NCBI GenBank assembly: GCA_947573795.1
Contig: CANPHE010000027.1
Location: forward strand, 1 to 32,987
From: an uncultured Alistipes sp.
GTDB taxonomy: Bacteria > Bacteroidota > Bacteroidia > Bacteroidales > Rikenellaceae
Length of the DNA stretch: 32,987 nucleotides
Direction of reading: 5' to 3'
Part shown: positions 26,605-32,987 of the stretch, piece after piece
Position numbering within the stretch: the first letter of the stretch is position 1
Layout: each line of letters starts with the position of its first letter
Notes under the pieces: generated by a model
The model's database searches: none
What the model was told of the DNA's origin: nothing
What the model saw: the letters and a program-made list of their open reading frames with translations, nothing else
Made by a program: the position numbers and the translations under genes

Positions 26605-27438
26605 ATGCCCGAAATAGACGTTTCGTCCGTATTGGCGGCCAAGGCGCCGCGTCTGGCGCGGTGGATTCCGCGTCCGCTGATCGGCTGGCTGCGCCGCACG
26701 ATCCACGAGCGGGAGATCAACCACATCCTCGCCGAATACTGGTCGCTGCCGCCCCAGGAATTCATCCGGGCCTGTTTCCGCGAATGGGGGATCACCTACT
26801 CGATCGAAGGACTCGACAGACTCGATGGGGGCAAACGCTATCTTTTCGTGGCGAACCATCCTTTCGGCGGGATGGACGGCATGATGCTGGCCGACAAGCT
26901 GATCGACCGGTTCGGCGATGCCCGGGTGGTGGTCAACGACCTGTTGATGCACATCGAGCCGCTGCGTCCGCTGTGGATTCCCGTCAACAAGCACGGATCG
27001 CAGAACGCCGCCTATGCCCGTAAGATGGAGGAGGAGTTTTTCGGCGAACGGCAAGTGCTGACCTTCCCGGCGGGGCTCTGTTCGCGGAAGATCGACGGCC
27101 GGGTGACCGACACCGAGTGGAAGACGAATTTTCTCAAGAAAGCCTACGCCTCGCAGCGCGAAATCGTCCCGGTCTTCGTCGAAGGACGGTTGTCGAATTT
27201 CTTCTACCGCGTGGATCGGATTCGCAAGGCGTTGGGTATCAAGTTCAATATCGAAATGCTGTGGCTGCCCGACGAGATGTTCTCGCAGAAGGGGCGCCAT
27301 TTCCGCATCGTCGTGGGCGATCCGATACCCGTCGCCGAGTTGCAGCAGGCGGGGTCGTTGCGCGAGCAGGTCGAATACGTACGCAAAAAGGCGTATTTTT
27401 TGGAAAAAAAGCTCGCGGAGGGGACGGAATCGTTATAA
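26605..27438 (+). CDS. glsA: PlsC-family O-acyltransferase, GlsA/OlsA-like
   Basis: The protein has 277 residues and belongs to the lysophospholipid acyltransferase fold. The catalytic motif is ANHPFGGMDG with H85 and D91, followed by PVNKHG and FPAGLCSR, a block corresponding to the substrate-phosphate motif of PlsC enzymes. Next to it lies a GNAT/haemolysin-like acyltransferase, the pairing seen for glsB-glsA in Bacteroides thetaiotaomicron, where GlsA O-acylates the monoacyl glycine made by GlsB. An ornithine-lipid or other aminolipid product is equally possible from sequence alone. The start at 26605 (MPEIDVSSVL) was chosen because the upstream frame overlaps the promoter and lacks family features. 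The distance to the next gene is 38 bases. Confidence 0.75.
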   Translation: MPEIDVSSVLAAKAPRLARWIPRPLIGWLRRTIHEREINHILAEYWSLPPQEFIRACFREWGITYSIEGLDRLDGGKRYLFVANHPFGGMDGMMLADKLIDRFGDARVVVNDLLMHIEPLRPLWIPVNKHGSQNAAYARKMEEEFFGERQVLTFPAGLCSRKIDGRVTDTEWKTNFLKKAYASQREIVPVFVEGRLSNFFYRVDRIRKALGIKFNIEMLWLPDEMFSQKGRHFRIVVGDPIPVAELQQAGSLREQVEYVRKKAYFLEKKLAEGTESL

Positions 27439-27476
27439 AAGAGGTATTTTTGTCTTCCCAACGCAAACACGAATTC

Positions 27477-28466
27477 ATGGAACCCATCATACAGCCCGTC
27501 GACAGAACTTTGCTGCTGGCCGAACTCACGCCCGAGCGCAAAGTGCGCGACACGAATAAAGCCTCGAACGAAATCTATGTCTTTTCGGCCGCCGAGTGTC
27601 CGGCGCTGATGCGCGAGGTGGGACGCCTGCGCGAAGTGGCCTTCCGCACGGCGGGGGGCGGTACGGGTCTCGAAGTCGATATCGACGAGGAGGATACGGC
27701 GCCGGGCGGTTACTACCAGCTCATCGTCTGGGACCCCCAGGCGCAGGAGATCGTCGGCGGATACCGCTTCATCGTCTGCACGACGTCCCATCCGGAACAT
27801 CTCTCCACGGAGCACTATTTCCGCTTCAGCAACCGGTTCCGTCGCCGTTATCTGCCCCGCACGATCGAGCTCGGACGTTCGTTCGTGCAGCCCTGCTACC
27901 AGGCGCGCGGCAACGCCAAGAGCATCTATGCGCTCGATAACCTGTGGGACGGCCTCGGGGCGCTGATCGTGCTCAACCCCGGCTGCAAATACCTTTTCGG
28001 CAAGGTGACGATGTATACCACCTACAAATCCATCGCCCGCAATGCCCTGATCTGGTTTCTGCGCCACTACTTCCCCGACCGCGAACGGTTGGTCGAGGGC
28101 ATCCATCCGTTGCAGCTCGACCTGGACGACCCCTACTACGAACAACTCTTTTCGGGCGATACCTACCAGGAGAATTACCGCATTCTGTTGCAGAAAATCC
28201 GCGAGTTCAACGAGCATATTCCGCCGCTCATCAATGCCTATATGAATCTCTCGCCCACGATGCGCGTTTTCGATACGGTGTCGAATCCCGATTTCGGAGG
28301 CGTCGAGGAGACGGGTATTCTCCTCACTATTCCGGATATCTATCCCGAAAAACGGAAACGCTATACGCGCTGGATCGGCTGGCGGCGCAACCTGCGGGCC
28401 CGGCGCGAAGCCTTCCGCCTGCGGTTGATCGACCATCTGACGCGGCTGAAGAAAAAGCGCGCGTAA
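27477..28466 (+). CDS. glsB: GNAT-fold N-acyltransferase (OlsB/haemolysin-like), GlsB-like
   Basis: The protein has 329 residues. The segment about 38-140 has the acyl-homoserine-lactone-synthase/OlsB-type GNAT core, with IVGGYRFIVC and ELGRSFV (131-137). The C-terminal part (about 140-329) is the extension typical of the Bacteroidota 'haemolysin' branch. Family members transfer a 3-hydroxyacyl group from ACP to the amino group of an amino acid. With the upstream O-acyltransferase this suggests a two-step aminolipid (glycine-lipid) pathway in the envelope. Gene order is reversed relative to the glsB-glsA naming. A TATTTTTG at 27445-27452 could serve as an internal promoter; it lacks a -33 partner. 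Confidence 0.75.
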   Translation: MEPIIQPVDRTLLLAELTPERKVRDTNKASNEIYVFSAAECPALMREVGRLREVAFRTAGGGTGLEVDIDEEDTAPGGYYQLIVWDPQAQEIVGGYRFIVCTTSHPEHLSTEHYFRFSNRFRRRYLPRTIELGRSFVQPCYQARGNAKSIYALDNLWDGLGALIVLNPGCKYLFGKVTMYTTYKSIARNALIWFLRHYFPDRERLVEGIHPLQLDLDDPYYEQLFSGDTYQENYRILLQKIREFNEHIPPLINAYMNLSPTMRVFDTVSNPDFGGVEETGILLTIPDIYPEKRKRYTRWIGWRRNLRARREAFRLRLIDHLTRLKKKRA

Positions 28467-28474
28467 CGAAATGT

Positions 28475-28513
28475 CGGGTCCGGGACGAACGAGTCTGCGG
28501 ACCCGTTTCTTTT
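28475..28513 (+). terminator. Terminator of the acyltransferase pair
   Basis: CGGGTCCG (28475-28482) and CGGACCCG (28498-28505) form a perfect 8-bp stem followed by TTTCTTTT. It begins 8 bases past the stop. Confidence 0.85.
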
Positions 28514-28543
28514 CCGGATGCCGGCGGTGCCGCTCCGGAAACG

Positions 28544-28567
28544 AAAAAACTCCGCACGGGGCGGAGT
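28544..28567 (-). terminator. Terminator of the small secreted protein gene
   Basis: On the minus strand ACTCCGC-CCCGT-GCGGAGT is followed by T residues (28544-28549). It lies 55 bases past the stop at 28623. Confidence 0.85.
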
Positions 28568-28622
28568 TCCAGGCAAACAATCGTTCTTTTCGGCGACGAA
28601 TGCGAGACGCCGGCGAATTCCC

Positions 28623-28853
28623 CTATTCGGCTTTGTCGCTCGGATTCTGGGCCGGTGCGGGAGCCGGAGTTTCGGCAGGAGCCTCCTCCTTCGCCGGAGC
28701 CTCTTTTTCGGCCGGTGCTTCCTTGGCCGGAGCTTCTTCCTTGGCGGGTGCTTCCTGTTCCTGCGGGGCGGGTGCTTGAGGTTCGGGCATCTGTGCGAAT
28801 GCCATTCCCGATACCATTGCCATAGCGGCCAACATCACGATGTGCTTTTTCAT
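28623..28853 (-). CDS. Small secreted Ala/Pro/Glu/Lys-rich protein
   Basis: The protein has 76 residues. A clear signal peptide (1-20, KKH then a hydrophobic core, ending AFA before Gln21) precedes a mature part of about 56 residues built almost only from A, P, E, K and Q. It contains four imperfect copies of EAPAKE and no cysteine. Such sequence should be extended and disordered, like the linker of TonB-type proteins, and could span part of the periplasm or coat a surface; no function can be assigned. It is bounded by its own terminator and preceded by a sigma-54-like promoter and repeats, so it is probably a real, separately regulated gene. It stands directly downstream of the two-component system. 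Confidence 0.75.
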   Translation of the reverse strand: MKKHIVMLAAMAMVSGMAFAQMPEPQAPAPQEQEAPAKEEAPAKEAPAEKEAPAKEEAPAETPAPAPAQNPSDKAE

Positions 28854-28928
28854 AACGCTTGAAAATTTAGGTTTTACGTTTCGTTTTTTCTCCGGGGGCT
28901 GTTTGCGACCGGTTTCGTGGAAGAGAAA

Positions 28929-28944
28929 TTCAAGCGCTGTGCCA
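28929..28944 (-). promoter_or_regulatory. Sigma-54-like promoter of the small secreted protein
   Basis: The minus strand reads TGGCACA-GCGC-TTGAA against the consensus TGGCACG-N4-TTGCW. The GG of the -24 element and the spacing are right; the C of the -12 GC is replaced by A. Transcription would begin near 28918, leaving a leader of about 65 bases. The adjacent gene encodes a sigma-54 activator. Confidence 0.45.
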
Positions 28945-29010
28945 CTCGATGGTGATTCGTGGTATTATGTTGTGTGTTAATGAAATATGGGATAATTGCT
29001 TCGTGCCGGG

Positions 29011-29050
29011 AAGTGTGGAAAAGTGTGGAACGGCGTCGGGAAGTGTGGAA
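29011..29050. repeat. Three direct copies of AAGTGTGGAA, possible enhancer sites
   Basis: Identical decamers start at 29011, 29021 and 29041, spaced by 10 and 20 bases, so all face the same side of the helix. The first and third are each preceded by CGGG. They lie about 70-105 bp upstream of the sigma-54-like promoter at 28929-28944, the distance typical for enhancer-binding regulators, and just past the response-regulator stop codon. Binding is inferred. Confidence 0.6.
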
Positions 29051-29070
29051 AAAATCCCCGTTTCGACACC

Positions 29071-30426
29071 CTATTCGATGCCGTAGAGCCGCATTTTGTT
29101 GTAGAGCGTCTTGCGGTCGATGCCCAAGGCGCGGGCCGCGACGGATTTGTTTCCGGCGGCCGCTTCCAAAGCCTGGCGGATGCGCCGCTCCTCGTCGGCG
29201 GGATCGCGCAGCGGTCGCGCGGAATCCTCGGGCTGGGCGACGACGGCGGGCGGAAGCTCGCGGCAGGTGATCCACTCCCCGGCGGCGAGCAGCGTCGCGG
29301 ACATCACGACGTTTTTGAGTTGCCTGAGGTTTCCCGGCCAGTCGTAACGGGCCATCGCGGCGGCGGCTTCGGGGGCGAATCCGACGATCCGGCGGTCGAG
29401 TTCGCGGTTGGCCTGGTCGAGGAAGAAGTCGGCGAACAGCGGAATATCCTCGCTCATGTGGCTCAACGGCGGCATTTCGAGCGTGAATTCGTCGATCCGG
29501 TGGTAGAGGTCGGCGCGGAAGGCGCCCCGGGCGATGGCGTCTTCGAGGTCCTCGTTGGTCGCCGTGACGAGGCGTATGTCGACCGGTATTTCGCGGGTGC
29601 TTCCCACCGGGCGGATGCGCCGCTCCTGCAAGGCGCGTAGCAGCTGTACCTGGGTCTCGTAGGTGAGGTTGCCCACCTCGTCGAGAAAGAGCGTACCTCC
29701 GTCGGCAGCCTCGAAAGCTCCCGTTTTGTCGCTCAGCGCCCCGGTGAACGAACCTTTGACATGCCCGAAGAACTCCGATGCGGCCAGTTCGCGCGGAATG
29801 GCTCCGCAGTCCACCGCCACGAACGGTTTCGCGGCGCGTTTGCTCTCGCTATGGATCAGGCGGGCGATATGCTCCTTACCCGTGCCGCTCGCGCCGTGGA
29901 TCAACACGGACAAATTGGTCGGAGCGACCAGCCGTACGTATTCGTAGAGCCGGCGGGCCGCGTCGCTGCGCCCTTCGAGGTATTCGGGGAGCTCCGCAGC
30001 GGCGGACGTCTCCGTTTTACGGCGGCTTTTCGGGGCTTCGGCGGGGGATTGGGTCCGCTCTGCGGCGGGCGTTTCGGTCGCCTCGCGGATTTTGCGCAGC
30101 AGCTCGTCGGGATTCACGGGTTTGGATACGTAGTCCGCAGCTCCGAGTTTCATGCAGTGCACGGCGTTGCGGATCTCGGCGTAGCTCGTCATGACGATCG
30201 CCGGGATCTGCATACCGCGCCCGGCGAGCCATTGCAGCAGCGCCGTGCCGTCCTCGTCGGGCAGCCGCATGTCGCTCAGCACCAAAGCGAAATCGTTCGC
30301 TTCGAGGGCTTTGCGCGCAGCTCCGACACTCGTCGCCGTCTCGGCGTCGAAACCGCGTTTGGAGAGCCACGTGCGCAACATGAGTGCGAAGGTCACATCG
30401 TCGTCTACGATCAGAATCCGTTTCAT
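29071..30426 (-). CDS. NtrC-family response regulator (receiver, sigma-54 AAA+, Fis-type HTH)
   Basis: The protein has 451 residues. The receiver domain (1-120) has acidic DDD at 8-10, phosphoacceptor D52 and K102. The AAA+ domain (about 148-385) has Walker A GASGTGKE (178-185), Walker B GGTLFLDE (243-250) and the sigma-54 contact loop GSFTGA (225-230; the common form is GAFTGA). A Fis-like helix-turn-helix closes the protein (about 410-451, NKSVAARALGIDRKTLYNKM). All parts for activating sigma-54 RNA polymerase are present. It starts 4 bases after the kinase stop, so the pair is co-translated. A likely target is the small-protein gene immediately downstream. Confidence 0.95.
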   Translation of the reverse strand: MKRILIVDDDVTFALMLRTWLSKRGFDAETATSVGAARKALEANDFALVLSDMRLPDEDGTALLQWLAGRGMQIPAIVMTSYAEIRNAVHCMKLGAADYVSKPVNPDELLRKIREATETPAAERTQSPAEAPKSRRKTETSAAAELPEYLEGRSDAARRLYEYVRLVAPTNLSVLIHGASGTGKEHIARLIHSESKRAAKPFVAVDCGAIPRELAASEFFGHVKGSFTGALSDKTGAFEAADGGTLFLDEVGNLTYETQVQLLRALQERRIRPVGSTREIPVDIRLVTATNEDLEDAIARGAFRADLYHRIDEFTLEMPPLSHMSEDIPLFADFFLDQANRELDRRIVGFAPEAAAAMARYDWPGNLRQLKNVVMSATLLAAGEWITCRELPPAVVAQPEDSARPLRDPADEERRIRQALEAAAGNKSVAARALGIDRKTLYNKMRLYGIE

Positions 30427-30430
30427 ACGG

Positions 30431-32875
30431 CTACAAAGTTATCCTTTTTTCCGATTCTGCGGCAATCTCCTCGATCTTTTCCGCCGCCTCGGCGATTCGC
30501 CGCCGCAATCCTTCGTCGCTCGGGTCCCACTGGCGTTCGGCCTGCCGCAGTACGGCGACGATCTCCGCGGCTCCGATCATCGTCAGCGTAGGAGCCATTT
30601 TGTGGGCCGTAGCGGCGATCGCGGCCGCGTCTGCGGCATCGAGTGCCGAGTGCAGACGGCGGCAATCCTCCCGCATACATCCTGCGAACGAACGCAGAAT
30701 TTGCTCCGCAGCTGCGCGGTCGTCGCCTGCGAAACCGGTCAGGGCGTCGAAATTCCACCCTTCGGCGGGTGTTTTCGCGTCGGAACGGGACGTGCCCTCG
30801 ACTGCCGGACGGTCGCCGCAGGCCGTAGCGATCGCGGCGATCAGTTCGCCCGAAGCGAAGGGTTTGCGCAGACAGGCCGCGAAATCTTCGAGGTGCAGCT
30901 CCTCGCGGGCCGAAACGGCGACGACGGGCAATGCGGGGTCGACTCTCCGCACGGCGGCCAGCACGGCGAATCCGTCGGCCGCAGGCATCTGGATATCGGT
31001 CAGCAGGGCATCGAACCGATTTTCGGCGACGAGGCGTTCTACATATGTCGGATCGTCGCAGCAGGCGGCCTCGATGCCGGCACGGCGACACATCGCCGCC
31101 GTCATTTCGAGTTGCAGGGGATCGTCGTCCACGAGCAGCACGCGGCGATGGCGTACGGCCGATTCCGGTTCTTCGGCATTTTGCGGCGCCTTGCCCACCG
31201 GAAGCGTGACGATGAAGCGGCTCCCTTCGCCGGGGCGGCTCTCCACCGAGATGGTGCCGCCCAGCAGGTCGACCAGCCGTCGGACGATCGAGAGCCCCAG
31301 TCCGAACCCTTCGACGCCCTGTGCCGAGCGCAGGCGTACGAACTCGTCGAAGATGCGTCGTTTCTCCTCGTGCGAAATTCCCCGTCCGGTGTCGCGGACC
31401 GAGAAGATCAGCCGGTCGTCGATCCGCATCACCCGGATGGTGACCGATCCCCGGTCGGTGAATTTCAAGGCATTGGAGATGAGGTTCCCTGCGATCTGCC
31501 GGATGCGCAGCGCATCGCCCGTGACGGCGGCCGCGACCTCCCCTTCGGTTTCCAGCCGCAGTTCGAGTCCTTTGGCCTGGGCCTGTGCGGCGAATCCCGT
31601 GCGGATCGATTCGAACAGGCGGAGCGGCTGGAATACTACCGGGTGGAGTTCCACCTTGCGCATGTCGAGCCGGTAGAAGTCCAGCAGGCTGTTTACCAGT
31701 GCCACGAGATGCTCGGTCGACTCCTTCATGTTGGTGAGATAGAGCGCTCTGCGGCGGTCGTTGTCGAGGCGTGACAGCAGGTCGATATACCCCATCACGG
31801 AGCCCAGCGGCGCTTTGATATCGTGCGTGATGGCCAGCATGAGCTTCTCGCGGGCGGCGAGCAGCGCTTCGTTGTTGCGGTTGGCGCGCTCCAGTTCGCG
31901 GCGGTAGCGGGTGCTGCGGTTGATATCGCGCCACAGGATCGCGACGAACGCCAGTACGAGCAGCAGGGCGATGCCCGTAGTCGTGGTCAGGATCGACGAA
32001 GCCCGTTTGCGGATCGCCTCGTTGCGGGCGATGCGTTGCAGGGATCGGGCCGTATCCTCGGCCTCGAAATCGGCGATCAACCGCAGGATCGTCGTGTTGA
32101 CGAGCTCGTTGCTCGTGCGCAGTCGCAGCCCTTCGCGCCAAGCGCGGTCGTAGAAGTTCTGCCGCTCGTTCGCAATGCTGTCCTGCAAGGCGTGGAGAAC
32201 CGTGGCGATGGTGTCCTTCACCGTCGTCGGAGCGACGGTCTCGACCACCTCGCGGCGCGAGATCACGACGTTCGAATCGCTTTTCGGCGGGCTGAAGACA
32301 TCGGCCAGGCGGCGGAAGAAGCGCCTGCGCCGTTTCGGTACGGTGAGCGTGTCTTCGACGACGACGCTGCCCACGGCGACGGTGTCGGGCCGCGGCAGCG
32401 TGTCGGGGGTTTCGAGCAGTTGCCGGATATTTTTGTCGAGTAGCCCGACGGTTCCGGCCGAGCGGATGGAGCGGTAGAGGTTCATCGTCCGCCGCTCCTT
32501 GTCGTCGATCAGGCGGACGATGCTGTCGAGCCGCTGCGCCTGGGTCTGCAACGAGTCTCCCGCGGCGGAGAGCTGCCGCAGCGTATCGATGCACCCCCTT
32601 ACGATGCGCAGCTCGTCGCGGTAGCGTTTTTCGTAGGAGCGGTAACCCGCCACCATCATCTGTCCGTAACTTTCGGCCTGGTAGAGGTGGTAGAGTGTGC
32701 GGCTGACGGCATTGCGTTTGGTTTGCGAGAGGACATAGCCGCTGTCGGGCGTGGCCATTCGCTCCGCAACGCGGTAGACGTAGCCTACGGCTGCGAAACA
32801 CGCTGCCGCGAGCAGCAGATACCCCGCGATGATCTTGGCCTTGACGTATTTCGACTCCTTTTTCGCCCCGTTCAT
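30431..32875 (-). CDS. Hybrid sensor histidine kinase with receiver and Hpt domains
   Basis: The protein has 814 residues. Membrane segments at about 12-34 and 296-315 flank a 260-residue extracytoplasmic sensor region with no recognised fold: helical at both ends, with a Pro/Thr/Val-rich middle (about 155-222) containing a basic KRRRRFFRR run (181-189). Then come HisKA with H351 (AITHDIKAPLG), HATPase_c with N468, DTGRGI (495-500) and GFGLGLSI (523-530), a receiver with D627 (LLTDIQMP) and a C-terminal Hpt domain with H758 (TAHKMAPT). A multi-step phosphorelay His-Asp-His to the partner regulator's D52 is implied. The start ATG at 32875 follows a hairpin and a TATATTTG (32880-32887). Confidence 0.94.
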   Translation of the reverse strand: MNGAKKESKYVKAKIIAGYLLLAAACFAAVGYVYRVAERMATPDSGYVLSQTKRNAVSRTLYHLYQAESYGQMMVAGYRSYEKRYRDELRIVRGCIDTLRQLSAAGDSLQTQAQRLDSIVRLIDDKERRTMNLYRSIRSAGTVGLLDKNIRQLLETPDTLPRPDTVAVGSVVVEDTLTVPKRRRRFFRRLADVFSPPKSDSNVVISRREVVETVAPTTVKDTIATVLHALQDSIANERQNFYDRAWREGLRLRTSNELVNTTILRLIADFEAEDTARSLQRIARNEAIRKRASSILTTTTGIALLLVLAFVAILWRDINRSTRYRRELERANRNNEALLAAREKLMLAITHDIKAPLGSVMGYIDLLSRLDNDRRRALYLTNMKESTEHLVALVNSLLDFYRLDMRKVELHPVVFQPLRLFESIRTGFAAQAQAKGLELRLETEGEVAAAVTGDALRIRQIAGNLISNALKFTDRGSVTIRVMRIDDRLIFSVRDTGRGISHEEKRRIFDEFVRLRSAQGVEGFGLGLSIVRRLVDLLGGTISVESRPGEGSRFIVTLPVGKAPQNAEEPESAVRHRRVLLVDDDPLQLEMTAAMCRRAGIEAACCDDPTYVERLVAENRFDALLTDIQMPAADGFAVLAAVRRVDPALPVVAVSAREELHLEDFAACLRKPFASGELIAAIATACGDRPAVEGTSRSDAKTPAEGWNFDALTGFAGDDRAAAEQILRSFAGCMREDCRRLHSALDAADAAAIAATAHKMAPTLTMIGAAEIVAVLRQAERQWDPSDEGLRRRIAEAAEKIEEIAAESEKRITL

Positions 32876-32892
32876 GCCTCAAATATACGCAA

Positions 32893-32921
32893 ACTCCCGG
32901 AACTTTTGCGGTTCCGGGAGT
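32893..32921 (-). terminator. Hairpin between the right-edge gene and the kinase gene
   Basis: ACTCCCGGAAC (32893-32903) pairs perfectly with GTTCCGGGAGT (32911-32921) around a 7-base loop. On the minus strand it lies 10 bases past the stop at 32932 and is followed by a weak T-containing stretch. It probably ends the upstream gene. Confidence 0.6.
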
Positions 32922-32931
32922 CTTGTGCGTC

Positions 32932-32987
32932 TTATTCCTGCACTTTGTGTTTAAGATTGAGGAGGGGAAGCAGGAAAGAGATGATAG
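32932..32987 (-). CDS. C-terminal end of an unidentified protein (partial)
   Basis: The minus strand reads ...IISFLLPLLNLKHKVQE followed by TAA at 32932-32934, and then the hairpin at 32893-32921. A hydrophobic stretch and a basic tail suggest a membrane protein, but 17 residues do not allow identification. The other two frames contain an early stop or an implausible cysteine-rich peptide, and the terminator position supports this frame. Confidence 0.4.
   Translation of the reverse strand, partial: IISFLLPLLNLKHKVQE

Noticed and set aside
30423..32882. 819-codon minus-strand frame overlapping the kinase gene
   Set aside because: Out of frame with the kinase motifs; Arg-rich with no domain, whereas the overlapping frame has HisKA, HATPase, receiver and Hpt.
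32880..32887. TATATTTG (minus strand) as promoter of the kinase gene
   Set aside because: It lies 4 bases from the ATG, so the transcript would start at or after the start codon; no -33 box. Kept only as a remark.

Overview
The window looks like a piece of a Bacteroidales chromosome, most likely Alistipes or a close Rikenellaceae relative. This is inferred from several things: high-GC coding sequence, Bacteroidota-type promoters (TAnnTTTG at -7, with TTTG about 20 bp upstream at the best site), weak ribosome binding sites, a DUF4988/collagen-like/BACON/LRR lipoprotein, an S46 dipeptidyl peptidase, and a GlsA/GlsB-like acyltransferase pair. No genus-specific marker was checked. All 18 gene calls are chromosomal; I see no IS element, prophage, CRISPR array, tRNA or rRNA.

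Layout. 0-4.1 kb: a dispersed repeat at the left edge, then a 1278-aa mosaic surface lipoprotein (minus strand). 4.4-6.2 kb: sppA (minus). 6.5-7.6 kb: mrp (plus). 7.57-7.96 kb: a non-coding, strongly AT-rich region with five near-consensus DnaA boxes. It sits where the plus strand changes from C-rich to G-rich, and I propose it is the chromosomal origin. 8.0-14.6 kb: nadA, a DPP7-type peptidase, metG and ilvE, all plus strand. Two parS-like palindromes follow, one inside ilvE and one between ilvE and mnmG. 15.0-17.0 kb: mnmG (minus). 17.2-26.4 kb: a tight minus-strand division and cell-wall operon (rsmH-ftsL-ftsI-murE-mraY-murD-ftsW). It lacks mraZ at its head and murG/murC/ftsQ/ftsA/ftsZ at its tail. 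26.6-28.5 kb: a plus-strand acyltransferase pair resembling the glycine-lipid enzymes GlsA and GlsB. 28.6-32.9 kb (minus): a two-component system (hybrid histidine kinase, then a sigma-54-activating response regulator), followed by a small secreted Ala/Pro/Glu/Lys-rich protein. That small gene has a sigma-54-like promoter and helically phased direct repeats in front of it. The right edge holds the C-terminus of another minus-strand gene.

How it fits together. The strongest unexpected signal is an origin domain: DnaA boxes with an unwinding-type AT tract, a skew switch, and two parS-like sites 6-7 kb away next to mnmG (gidA), a gene often found near origins. The second is a compact regulatory hypothesis in which the kinase/regulator pair drives the small secreted protein through sigma-54. 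The rest is housekeeping: translation (metG, mnmG), NAD synthesis (nadA), Fe-S or P-loop function (mrp), envelope proteolysis (sppA, DPP7) and peptidoglycan synthesis.
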